DNA of 9,723 bases from Alphaproteobacteria bacterium (GTDB taxonomy: Bacteria > Pseudomonadota > Alphaproteobacteria > Micropepsales > Micropepsaceae): positions 1 through 9,723 of the forward strand of contig JAATGK010000140.1 of the NCBI GenBank assembly GCA_015654715.1, written 5' to 3'. The notes below the pieces were generated by a model that saw only the letters and a list, made by a program, of their open reading frames with translations, was not told the DNA's origin and did no database searches. Shown here in pieces: positions 1 to 6,773 of this stretch (position 1 is its first letter; every line of letters begins with the position of its first letter). The position numbers were made by a program, and so were the translations under genes.

Positions 1-1112
1 AACATCTGCGGTTCGTTGAGCAGGAAGGCATCGTGGCCGCGGTCGGATTCGATTTCGACGAAGCTGACCGCCGCCGCAACCGCATTCAGGGCATGAGCGA
101 TGCGCTTGTTCTCAAAGGTCGGATAAAGCCAGTCGCTGGTAAACGAGATGATGCAGAAGCGCGTCTTGCAGCCGCGGAAGGCCTCGGCCAAGACACCGCC
201 GAAATCAGCGGCCAGGTCGAAATAGTCGGTGGCGCGGGTGATGTAGAGATAGGAATTGGCGTCGAAGCGGTCGACGAAGGCCTCGCCCTGGTGGTGGAGA
301 TAGGACTCCACCTGGAAATCGGGGGCAAAGGCGAAGCTGATGCCGCCGCGGTTTTGCAAGGTGCGGCCGAATTTGCGCTGCAGCGCCGGTTCCGACAGAT
401 AGGTGATGTGCGCCGCCATGCGCGCCACCGCCAGACCTTTGGATGGTTGGGTGCCGTGTTCTTGATAGGCGCCGCCGTGCCAATCGGGATCGGCCATGAT
501 CGCTTGGCGCCCGACTTCGTGGAAGGCGATGTTCTGCGCCGAATGGCGCGCCGCGCAGGCGATCGGCATTGCCGCCACCACCCGCTCGGGATAGCTGACG
601 GTCCATTGCAGCGCCTTCATGCCGCCCATCGAACCACCCATGACGCACATCAGCTTGGCGATGCCGAGGTGGTCGAGCAGCATGGCCTGCGCCCGCACCA
701 TGTCGCGGATGGTGACCAGCGGAAAATCGAGGCCGTAAGGATGACCGGTCGCCGGATTGATCTCGGCCGGGCCGCTTGAGCCCATGCAGCCGCCGATGAC
801 ATTGGTGCCGATGACGAAGAAGCGGTCGGTATCGACCGGCTTGCCGGGGCCGACCATGGTCTCCCACCAGCCCGGCTTGCCGGTGACGGGATGGGCGGAG
901 GCGACGAACTGGTCGCCGGTCAGGGCATGGCAAATCAGAATGACGTTGGAGCGCGCTTCGTTGAGCTTGCCATACGTCTTGTAAGCCAGGGTCCAGGTTT
1001 TGAGCGCGCGCCCGGAATCCAGTTCCAGGGCGTTGTCCGGCCCAAATTCCACCGCTTCGCCCCGGTCGGCGTCTGGAGCGGTCAAAGGACGCAGGAAGAT
1101 GGGATCGGACAA
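1..1112 (-). CDS. metX: Homoserine O-acyltransferase MetX, C-terminus cut by window edge
   Basis: Alpha/beta-hydrolase-fold enzyme that acylates the homoserine hydroxyl (acetyl-CoA, or succinyl-CoA in some alphaproteobacteria) in cytoplasmic methionine synthesis. Seen: 370 codons, open to position 3. The N-terminal region has ICHALTGD and the family block [12 protein letters not shown]. The nucleophile elbow GGSMGG has Ser161; Asp327 (TSDWLYP) and His360 (GHDAFL) complete the triad, all in one frame, so no frameshift is evident. Only a short tail is missing. Start: no ATG or GTG lies between the in-frame stop at 1172-1170 and the conserved [10 protein letters not shown]. The only candidate is TTG at 1112-1110, with GGTGAGG five bases upstream. 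An ATG at 1168-1166 is out of frame because of a nine-base G tract. Divergent from hisC. Acetyl versus succinyl specificity cannot be settled from these motifs. Confidence 0.93.
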   Translation of the reverse strand, partial: MSDPIFLRPLTAPDADRGEAVEFGPDNALELDSGRALKTWTLAYKTYGKLNEARSNVILICHALTGDQFVASAHPVTGKPGWWETMVGPGKPVDTDRFFVIGTNVIGGCMGSSGPAEINPATGHPYGLDFPLVTIRDMVRAQAMLLDHLGIAKLMCVMGGSMGGMKALQWTVSYPERVVAAMPIACAARHSAQNIAFHEVGRQAIMADPDWHGGAYQEHGTQPSKGLAVARMAAHITYLSEPALQRKFGRTLQNRGGISFAFAPDFQVESYLHHQGEAFVDRFDANSYLYITRATDYFDLAADFGGVLAEAFRGCKTRFCIISFTSDWLYPTFENKRIAHALNAVAAAVSFVEIESDRGHDAFLLNEPQM

Positions 1113-1144
1113 ATGAACCTCACCACCGGACCAGCCGGAGGGAT

Positions 1145-1173
1145 TTGCTAAGGCTAGCCCCCCCCCATGTCAA
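1145..1173 (-). promoter_or_regulatory. Candidate metX promoter
   Basis: On the minus strand a perfect -35 hexamer TTGACA (1173-1168) is followed after 17 bp by TAGCAA (1150-1145), a weak -10 with three of six matches. It would give a leader of roughly 30 nt before the TTG start. The spacer contains the nine-base G tract. The -35 lies inside one of the direct repeats, so a factor bound there could affect transcription. The call rests on spacing and the -35 only. Confidence 0.35.
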
Positions 1174-1200
1174 CGAATCGATGTCAACGAAACCGTCAAC
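1167..1200. repeat. ATGTCAACGA direct repeats in the metX-hisC divergent region
   Basis: The plus strand carries ATGTCAACGA at 1167-1176 and again at 1181-1190 (14-bp period). A third core GTCAAC lies at 1195-1200. One copy covers the candidate metX -35. Regularly spaced direct repeats between divergent biosynthetic genes look like a binding site for a transcription factor, but I do not recognise which one. Confidence 0.5.
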
Positions 1201-1210
1201 CAAGCCGGTT

Positions 1211-1239
1211 TTGATTTTGCGCCCCGCTAGCCGTATCAG
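1211..1239 (+). promoter_or_regulatory. Candidate hisC-tyrA promoter
   Basis: TTGATT (1211-1216), a 17-bp spacer and TATCAG (1234-1239) match the sigma-70-type -35 and -10 at four of six positions each. Transcription would begin near 1246, shortly before the AAGGAG ribosome-binding site and the ATG at 1262. Based on sequence resemblance only. Confidence 0.35.
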
Positions 1240-1261
1240 GGGAGCCGAGAAGGAGAAACAA

Positions 1262-2353
1262 ATGAGCTTCGCGCCCAAGCCCGGCGTGCTGGATATTGCG
1301 CCCTACGTCGGCGGCCGCGCCTCTATTCCGGGGGTGACAGCGCCGATCAAGCTGTCGTCCAATGAAGGCGCGCTGGGGCCCAGCCCCAAGGCGATGGCCG
1401 CTTATGCCGCCGCGGCGGCGGATGCGTCGCTTTATCCGGAAGGCTCGGCCGAGCTCCTGCGGGCGGCGGTGGGTGAGGCGTTTGGGCTCGATCCGGCCCG
1501 CATCGTCTGCGGCAACGGCTCGGACGAGCTGCTGACCCTCCTTGCCAATGCCTATTTGCGGCCCGGTGACGAGGTTCTGTTCAGCGCCCATGCCTTCCTG
1601 GTTTACCGAATTGCCACCCTGGCCAATTCTGGCGTGCCGGTGTCGGTGCCCGAGAAGAACCGGACGGTGGATGTCGACGCCATGCTGGCCGCGGTCACCC
1701 CAAAGACCAAGCTCGTCTACCTCGCCAATCCGAACAACCCGACCGGCACCTATCTGCCGTTCGACGAGGTGAAGCGCCTGCATGCGGGGCTGAGGCCCGG
1801 CACGCTCCTGGTGCTCGACGCGGCTTATGCCGAATTCGTCCGCGCCAACGACTATGATGCTGGCATCGCGTTGGCGCTCGATCACGATAATGTCGTGATG
1901 ACGCGGACCTTCTCCAAGATCTACGGGCTGGCTGGCCTGCGGATCGGTTGGGCGCTGGTGCCGCCGGCCGTTGCCGACGTGCTGAACCGCATCCGCATGC
2001 CGTTCAATGTCTCGATCCCGGCGCAACGTGCCGGTGCCGCGGCGCTCAGCGACCACGATCACGTGGCGGCGGCCGTCGCGCATAACACGCTCTGGCGCGA
2101 CAAGCTGACCACTGCGATCCGCGGCATCGGCCTCAAGGTTGACGACAGCGTCTGCAATTTCCTTTTGATCCGCTTTCCGCACGAACCCGGCAAGACGGCT
2201 GTGGAAGCCGATCGATACTTATGCGAGTGCGGATTGATTTTGCGCGGCGTGGCCAGTTATGGCCTGCCGGATTGTTTGCGGCTTACCATCGGCCCTGCGG
2301 ACGCCAATCAGAAAGTGATGACGGCGCTGGCCGAGTTCATGGCACGAAAATGA
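1262..2353 (+). CDS. hisC: Histidinol-phosphate / aromatic aminotransferase (HisC family)
   Basis: PLP-dependent fold-type I aminotransferase of 363 aa, a usual family length. It converts histidinol phosphate with 2-oxoglutarate, or transaminates aromatic keto acids. Visible motifs: KLSSNEGALGPSP (30-42), GNGSDELL near residue 84, ANPNNPTG (155-162), Asp186 and Tyr189 in the cofactor-binding segment, Lys219 in TFSKIYGLAGLRIGW (Schiff-base lysine), Arg227 (phosphate binding) and a C-terminal LRLTIG with the substrate arginine. Start chosen at 1262 because AAGGAG ends six bases upstream and the family N-terminus begins there. The frame is open back to 1145, but that extension is unlike the family. 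The gene overlaps tyrA by four bases (ATGA), implying translational coupling. That pairing suggests the main role may be transamination in tyrosine/phenylalanine synthesis, as for HisC2-type paralogues; this is inference. Confidence 0.93.
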   Translation: MSFAPKPGVLDIAPYVGGRASIPGVTAPIKLSSNEGALGPSPKAMAAYAAAAADASLYPEGSAELLRAAVGEAFGLDPARIVCGNGSDELLTLLANAYLRPGDEVLFSAHAFLVYRIATLANSGVPVSVPEKNRTVDVDAMLAAVTPKTKLVYLANPNNPTGTYLPFDEVKRLHAGLRPGTLLVLDAAYAEFVRANDYDAGIALALDHDNVVMTRTFSKIYGLAGLRIGWALVPPAVADVLNRIRMPFNVSIPAQRAGAAALSDHDHVAAAVAHNTLWRDKLTTAIRGIGLKVDDSVCNFLLIRFPHEPGKTAVEADRYLCECGLILRGVASYGLPDCLRLTIGPADANQKVMTALAEFMARK

Positions 2354-3276
2354 GCGAGATGTTTGCCAAAGTTGCCCTGTTGGGGATCGGCTTGATCGGG
2401 TCGTCGATGGCCCATGCGATGCGGCGCGCCGGTCTTGCGGGTCACATCGCCGGTTACTCCCATCGTGTCGAGACGCTCGATCTGGCACGCACCGTCGGCT
2501 TTGCCCATGCGCTGTATTCGGATGCGGCGGCCTGCGTCAAAGATGCCGATTTGGTGGTGTTGTGTACGCCGGTCGGTGCCTTCAAGGCATTAGCCGAGGA
2601 GATCGCGCCAGCTTTGAAGCCGGGCGCCATCCTGTCGGACGCCGGTTCGGTCAAAAGCGCGGTGATCCGCGACGTCGGGCCGTTCGTGCCGGAAGGCGTG
2701 CATTTCGTTCCCGCCCATCCCATCGCCGGTACCGAGCAGTCGGGTCCGACCGCCGGCTTTGCCGAATTGTTCGACGGCCGCTGGTGCATCCTGACGCCGC
2801 CGGAAGGCACCGATCCCGACGCCGTTGCCAAGTTGAAAAAGTTCTGGGAAGCGCTCGGCAGCAATGTGGAGGTGATGGACGCCCATCGCCACGATCTGGT
2901 GCTGGCAATCACCAGCCACGTGCCGCATCTGATTGCCTACAACATCGTCGGTACCGCGGACGATCTCGAAACCGTCACCGAAAGCGATGTGATCAAATAT
3001 TCGGCCGGTGGTTTTCGTGATTTCACCCGCATCGCTGCCTCCGATCCGACCATGTGGCGCGATGTCTTTCTCAACAACCGCGAGGCGGTGCTCGAAGTCC
3101 TCGGTCGCTTCAGTGAGGACCTTTCCGCTCTGCAACGTGCCATCCGCTGGGGTGACGGCGACACGTTGTTCAATCTGTTCACCCGCACCCGCGCCATCCG
3201 CCGCTCGATCATCGATGCCGGCCAGGATACCGCGTCACCGAACTTCGGCCGCGGCGAGAAAAAGAAGGACGTTTAA
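2350..3276 (+). CDS. tyrA: Prephenate/arogenate (cyclohexadienyl) dehydrogenase
   Basis: Oxidatively decarboxylates prephenate (or arogenate) with NAD(P)+ towards tyrosine in the cytoplasm. 308 aa, full length for a monofunctional TyrA, with no chorismate mutase or ACT domain. Seen: N-terminal Rossmann motif GIGLIG (12-17); HPIAGTEQSG (123-132); TSHVPHLIAY (188-197) with the catalytic-type His190; and GGFRDFTRIAASDPTMW (220-236), which is highly characteristic. The ATG at 2350 overlaps the hisC stop (ATGA) and gives the compact MSEMFAKVALLGIG start. The longer frame from 2221 lies inside hisC and is not credible. NAD versus NADP and prephenate versus arogenate preference cannot be decided here. 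The lysine-rich tail GEKKKDV is unremarkable. Confidence 0.95.
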   Translation: MSEMFAKVALLGIGLIGSSMAHAMRRAGLAGHIAGYSHRVETLDLARTVGFAHALYSDAAACVKDADLVVLCTPVGAFKALAEEIAPALKPGAILSDAGSVKSAVIRDVGPFVPEGVHFVPAHPIAGTEQSGPTAGFAELFDGRWCILTPPEGTDPDAVAKLKKFWEALGSNVEVMDAHRHDLVLAITSHVPHLIAYNIVGTADDLETVTESDVIKYSAGGFRDFTRIAASDPTMWRDVFLNNREAVLEVLGRFSEDLSALQRAIRWGDGDTLFNLFTRTRAIRRSIIDAGQDTASPNFGRGEKKKDV

Positions 3277-3279
3277 GCG

Positions 3280-3296
3280 GCGCCCATCACCGGCGC
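3280..3296. terminator. Weak hairpin between convergent tyrA and HEPN genes
   Basis: GCGCC (3280-3284) and GGCGC (3292-3296) can pair across a seven-base loop in the 23-bp gap between the two convergent stop codons. There is no T run on either side, so this is at best a weak bidirectional terminator. Confidence 0.2.
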
Positions 3297-3299
3297 GTG

Positions 3300-3713
3300 T
3301 CAGGCGTTTAGTGCCGAGACAATTGTTTCAAGTTCGCTGGCGACGTCTAAAAGACTCTCCAACAAGCGGCCGTCGACGTCGGTGTGGCCTTCATATTCCG
3401 CCAGATTTCGCACATCGTGGCATTTGGCCAGCACACGCCACTTTGGCGCTTGCATCCCGACCGTATGTTAGAGTGTCTGGAATACCAAGAACCTGTTCTC
3501 CGACCGATATCCGCAAAGACGCAATGCGGCCAGCGCATAAGCATGTGAAGCGTTATAAGCGGGGTCAAACCGGCTTTCCAAAGACAAGCCTTGGTTTCTG
3601 GCATCGGCGAGGCGTTTTCGCGCCGAGCTAACCAAGCCAATAAACTCCGCTTTGGCATACGGTTCGGGTTTCAGCTTTCCGGTCTTGGCCAAATTATCGA
3701 GGTTTTGGTTCAT
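3300..3713 (-). pseudogene. HEPN-like partner of the MNT protein, interrupted by an in-frame TAA
   Basis: One continuous frame of 137 residues from ATG 3713-3711 to TGA 3302-3300, broken only by TAA at 3470-3468 (codon 82). Residues 1-81 (AEFIGLVSSARKRLADA, SLESRFDPAYNASHAYALAAL, GYRSENRFLVFQTL) continue in the same frame into HTVGM, WRVLAKCHDVRNLAEYEG and an acidic C-terminal helix ending SALNA. From memory, this matches the small helical protein commonly found beside HTH-MNT proteins, in which a sense codon sits where the TAA is. CAA or GAA to TAA would need one substitution. HEPN proteins are often RNases with R-x4-6-H; here RN (102-103) is followed by Tyr107, and the next His is at 110, so the motif is degenerate. 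The gene overlaps the MNT gene by 20 bases. An in-frame ATG 13 bases after the TAA (3455-3453) could restart a 51-residue C-terminal piece. The stop could also be a sequencing error. Confidence 0.8.
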
Positions 3714-4317
3714 CGTTCAAATCCGCTTCGGAACCGAATACGAAGATTTTCGGCTGACCGGCAACTTTCTCGATGAAGGCATTTCCTTCCGATCGTTTGC
3801 GCTTCCATTCGGAAGGATCGAGGATGGTCGGGTTTACGGGGCGGGCGAGCGTTTTCTCGGCTTGCTCCAGCTCGGAGAAAAGATCGGAATAAATCAGATC
3901 GTCGCCGATCACCATCAGATCGATATCGCTGCGCGCTGTGTCCGTTCCCTTTGCGATCGAACCGTAGACGAATGCGACTTTAATGCGATGTGCAAAGGGT
4001 TGGAGGGCGCGCCTTAACGGATCGCTCAGTCCCATCGTCTTTTGAACGATGCCATATAACTCTTGGAAGATCGGTGCATCGCGATTGGCCCGATAGTGCT
4101 TCTGATTGCCGATGCGCTCGACAGAGACCAGTCCGCATCCTTCCAGACGTGCCAATTGCCGTTCGACGGCACCGGTGCCGGACCGCAGCGTTTGGACGAT
4201 CTCCGACAGGTAAAAGCTGGTCTCCGGGTGGCCGAAGATGAGCGCTAGCAGGCGCTGCAGCACGTTGGAAAACAGCGCTCCGGCGATACCGCCTCCGGAA
4301 ACACGCGTCTTACCCAT
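3694..4317 (-). CDS. Winged-helix DNA-binding / minimal nucleotidyltransferase (MNT) protein
   Basis: Two-domain protein of 207 aa from the ATG at 4317. Residues about 13-78 resemble an ArsR-like winged helix (FYLSEIVQTL, SGTGAVERQLARLEGCGLVSVERIGNQKHY). Residues about 112-198 are a minimal nucleotidyltransferase of the pol-beta superfamily with GSIAKG (119-124) and Asp131/Asp133 in SDIDL, the metal-binding pair. Family knowledge: MNT proteins paired with HEPN toxins neutralise them, in HepT/MntA systems by AMPylation. The fused HTH suggests the protein also represses its own operon, and the palindrome array directly upstream fits this (inference). It precedes and overlaps the broken HEPN gene. 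Start uncertain: in-frame ATGs at 4338, 4332 and 4317 and a TTG at 4380 lie inside the repeats, none with a clear Shine-Dalgarno. The frame stays open to 4554 within nrdJ. 4317 is the last start that keeps the whole HTH. Confidence 0.85.
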   Translation of the reverse strand: MGKTRVSGGGIAGALFSNVLQRLLALIFGHPETSFYLSEIVQTLRSGTGAVERQLARLEGCGLVSVERIGNQKHYRANRDAPIFQELYGIVQKTMGLSDPLRRALQPFAHRIKVAFVYGSIAKGTDTARSDIDLMVIGDDLIYSDLFSELEQAEKTLARPVNPTILDPSEWKRKRSEGNAFIEKVAGQPKIFVFGSEADLNDEPKPR

Positions 4318-4387
4318 TTTGGGGCCATTCATACCCATATTGGGTACGATACACCCTATAATGGGTACGATAAACCCCAAATTGGGG
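4313..4387. promoter_or_regulatory. Four-unit palindromic operator-like array, 21-bp period
   Basis: Plus strand: CCCATTTTGGGG (4313-4324), ACCCATATTGGGT (4333-4345), ACCCTATAATGGGT (4353-4366) and CCCCAAATTGGGG (4375-4387). The core is CCC, five or six A/T bases, then GGG. The right half-site TGGG begins at 4320, 4341, 4362 and 4383, an exact 21-bp period (two helical turns), so dimers could bind on one face of the helix. Spacers between units 2-3 and 3-4 share ACGATA. The array lies between the nrdJ stop (4391) and the MNT gene, overlapping its possible starts. Most likely an autoregulatory operator for the HTH-MNT protein (inference); a role as hairpins downstream of nrdJ is the alternative. 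Confidence 0.7.
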
Positions 4388-4390
4388 ACC

Positions 4391-6667
4391 CTATCCGCAC
4401 TTCGAATAGCTGCACGCCAAGCACGAGTCGCACCCTTCCAGTTTGACGAAACTGGGCGAGCCGCAGCGCGGGCAATGCCGGGCCGGCACGCCTTCGGCCG
4501 CAACTGCCGCCATGGCGGCAACTTTCTTCTCGTCGGGCGCTGGCGTGTCGCCATGCTCCGCCATGAAGCCGATCGCGATCAGGTGCCGGTGGATCACCTC
4601 GCCGATCACTGCCAAGAGCGAGGGCACATAATGGCCTTCCATCCACTGGCCGCCGCGCGGATCGAACACCGCCTTCAGCTCGTCGACCACGAACGACACA
4701 TCGCCGCCGCGGCGGAATACTGCCGAGATCATTCGCGTCAGCGCCAGCGTCCAGGCGTAAGCCTCCATATTCTTCGAGTTGATGAACACCTCGAAGGGCC
4801 GCCGCCGTCCGTCCGTCTCGACGTCGTTGACGGTGATGTAAAAGGCATGATCGGAATCGAGCCATTTGATCTTGTAGGTCTGGCCGATCAGCACAGCGGG
4901 GCGGTCAAGCGGCCGGTGCATGTAGACGATATCGCCGGTCGCGGCTCTGGCATCCGCGTCGTCGTCCGCCTTGGTCTCGGTCACCGTCAAAACCGATCCG
5001 GTCACCGCGTTTGGCCGATAGGTGGTGCAGCCTTTGCACCCCGTCTCATAGGCCGTCATGTAGACGCTCTTGAAGGCCTCGAACGAGATCGACTCCGGCA
5101 GGTTGATGGTCTTGGAGATCGAGGAATCGATGTATTTTTGCGCTGCCGCCTGCACCGCCAAGTGATCGCCGGGCGCCAAGGTCTGCGCGCTGACGAAATA
5201 ATCCGGCAGCTCGGCATCGTCGCCGAATTTGGCGTGGAACGCGTCCACCGCGTAATCGCGCACGATCTGCTCTTCCGCCGTGCCGTCGGGCATTAGGACG
5301 CGGCGGTTATAGCTGTAGGCGAACACCGGCTCGATGCCGCTTGAGACGTTGCCGGCGTAGAGCGAAATCGTGCCGGTCGGCGCTATGGAAGTGAGCAGGC
5401 CGTTGCGGATGCCGTAGCGCGCAATGTCCTCGCGCAAATCGTAGGGCAGGCGCTTAATGAACGGCCGCATCAAATATTCATCGACGTCGAACAGCGGGAA
5501 GGATCCTTTAAGCCGCGCCAGATCGACCGAAGCGCGATAAGCGGCCTCAGCCATCGCCTTGAGCCAGCCTTCGATCAGCACGATGCTTTCGGGCGAGCCG
5601 TATTTGGTGCGGCAGAAGATCAGCGCATCGGCGAGTCCGGTCACGCCGAGACCGATGCGGCGCTTGGCCTGGGCTTCGGCCTGTTGGCTGGGCAGCGGAA
5701 AGCGCGACACGTCGATGGTGTTGTCGAGCAGGCGGATTGCCGTCGTCGTGAGACGTTCCAATTCGGCGATGTCGAGTTCGGCGCCGTCTTCGAACGGATT
5801 TTTGACCAGCCGCGCCAGATTGATCGAACCGAGCAGGCAGGCGCCATAAGGCGGCAACGGCTGTTCGCCGCAGGGATTGGTCGCCCGGATGGTTTCGCAA
5901 TAACCGAGATTGTTTTCGGCATTGATGCGGTCGATGAAGATCACGCCCGGCTCGGCGAAATCATAAGTCGACTGCATGATCGAGTCCCACAGCGCCCGCG
6001 CCTTCACGGTGCGGTAGACGCGGCCGCCGAAGCTGAGCGGCCAGTCTTCATCGGCTTTCACCGCGGCCATGAATTTGTCGGTCACCAGCACCGACAGATT
6101 GAACATCTGCAAACGGCCCTGGCGGCGCTTGGCGGCGATGAAGTCTTCGATGTCGGGATGATCGCACAAGAGCGTCGCCATCATGGCGCCGCGCCGGCTG
6201 CCCGCACTCATGATGGTGCGGCACATGGCATCCCACACGTCCATGAACGAGACCGGCCCCGAGGCATCGGCGCCGACGCCTTCCACCGGCGCACCTTTGG
6301 GCCGGATGGTCGAGAAGTCGTAACCGATGCCGCCGCCTTGTTGCAGCGTCAGCGCGGCCTCGCGCAGGGCCGAGAAAATACCGTCCATCGAATCGGCGAT
6401 GGTGCCCATGACGAAGCAATTGAACAGCGTCACGCTGCGCCCGGTGCCGGCACCGGCCAGAATCCGTCCCGCCGGCAGGAAGCGATAGCCGGCGAGCGCT
6501 TCGGCGAAGGCTAGCGCCTGGGTCCGCCGGTCGGGTGGCGCCTCGGCATGGGCGGCCGCAAGCGCCACGCGCGCCCAACTGGCGGCCACATCGCTATCGA
6601 TCGGTGTACCGTCAGGCTGCCGGAAACGGTATTTCATGTCCCAAATTTGGTGGGCGATGTCGCTCAT
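4391..6667 (-). CDS. nrdJ: Adenosylcobalamin-dependent (class II) ribonucleotide reductase
   Basis: Reduces ribonucleotides to deoxyribonucleotides using a B12-generated thiyl radical, independent of oxygen. 758 aa, typical for this family. Seen: Asn264, Cys266 and Glu268 in NPCGEQ (radical site), with Cys84 (LFNCFVMG) and Cys277 positioned as the redox pair; other core motifs are [41 protein letters not shown] and [19 protein letters not shown]. After the barrel comes a TSCPD-type domain (from about residue 595, [17 protein letters not shown]). The C-terminal cysteine cluster (732, 735, 746, 749, 752, 757) looks like a zinc or thiol-shuttle tail. No ATP-cone and no intein. Start at 6667 gives [15 protein letters not shown], where family similarity begins; the ribosome-binding site (GAAAGA) is weak, and an ATG at 6697 and TTG at 6727 are also in frame. 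The upstream 106 bp are AT-rich near 6708-6727. No NrdR box or cobalamin riboswitch was recognised. Confidence 0.95.
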   Translation of the reverse strand: MSDIAHQIWDMKYRFRQPDGTPIDSDVAASWARVALAAAHAEAPPDRRTQALAFAEALAGYRFLPAGRILAGAGTGRSVTLFNCFVMGTIADSMDGIFSALREAALTLQQGGGIGYDFSTIRPKGAPVEGVGADASGPVSFMDVWDAMCRTIMSAGSRRGAMMATLLCDHPDIEDFIAAKRRQGRLQMFNLSVLVTDKFMAAVKADEDWPLSFGGRVYRTVKARALWDSIMQSTYDFAEPGVIFIDRINAENNLGYCETIRATNPCGEQPLPPYGACLLGSINLARLVKNPFEDGAELDIAELERLTTTAIRLLDNTIDVSRFPLPSQQAEAQAKRRIGLGVTGLADALIFCRTKYGSPESIVLIEGWLKAMAEAAYRASVDLARLKGSFPLFDVDEYLMRPFIKRLPYDLREDIARYGIRNGLLTSIAPTGTISLYAGNVSSGIEPVFAYSYNRRVLMPDGTAEEQIVRDYAVDAFHAKFGDDAELPDYFVSAQTLAPGDHLAVQAAAQKYIDSSISKTINLPESISFEAFKSVYMTAYETGCKGCTTYRPNAVTGSVLTVTETKADDDADARAATGDIVYMHRPLDRPAVLIGQTYKIKWLDSDHAFYITVNDVETDGRRRPFEVFINSKNMEAYAWTLALTRMISAVFRRGGDVSFVVDELKAVFDPRGGQWMEGHYVPSLLAVIGEVIHRHLIAIGFMAEHGDTPAPDEKKVAAMAAVAAEGVPARHCPRCGSPSFVKLEGCDSCLACSYSKCG

Positions 6668-6744
6668 AAAGGGTCTTTCGCGCGTCCGCCCCAGCATACG
6701 AGGACGGATTAAATAATTAACAATCAAAACGCCGATTTACAACC

Positions 6745-6763
6745 AATGTTCCGGGAATGTTCC
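6745..6763. promoter_or_regulatory. Direct repeat GGAACATT upstream of nrdJ
   Basis: On the minus strand GGAACATT occurs twice (6763-6756 and 6752-6745) at an 11-bp period, one helical turn, in the short gap between plsC and nrdJ. Two bases downstream is TTGTAA (6742-6737), a possible -35. No convincing -10 follows at 17 bp; TTTAAT (6713-6708) is better but 23 bp away. The site may bind a regulator of nrdJ; I do not recognise it. It also contains TTCCGGGAA (6750-6758), a short palindrome. Confidence 0.35.
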
Positions 6764-6773
6764 AGCAGCGGGA

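Noticed and set aside
1145..1261. 39-residue N-terminal extension of hisC
   Set aside because: The sequence holds promoter-like elements and direct repeats, does not resemble HisC N-termini, and a good Shine-Dalgarno lies at the 1262 ATG.
1196..2182. Minus-strand open frame of 328 codons opposite hisC
   Set aside because: Low-complexity Arg/His-rich translation typical of the reverse of GC-rich genes; hisC has all family motifs.
3347..3658. Minus-strand open frame of 103 codons overlapping the HEPN gene
   Set aside because: Different frame from the HEPN homology; the Trp/Arg/Cys-rich translation has no family resemblance.
4357..4362. Perfect TATAAT on the plus strand inside array unit 3
   Set aside because: No -35-like hexamer at suitable spacing and no gene starting downstream on the plus strand; it is the AT-rich centre of the palindrome.
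4238..5296. Plus-strand open frame of 352 codons running through the palindrome array and the 3' part of nrdJ
   Set aside because: Its N-terminal P-x-[LI]-G repeat (for example GPFIPIL) is only the reverse reading of the palindromes, and the rest is antisense to NrdJ.
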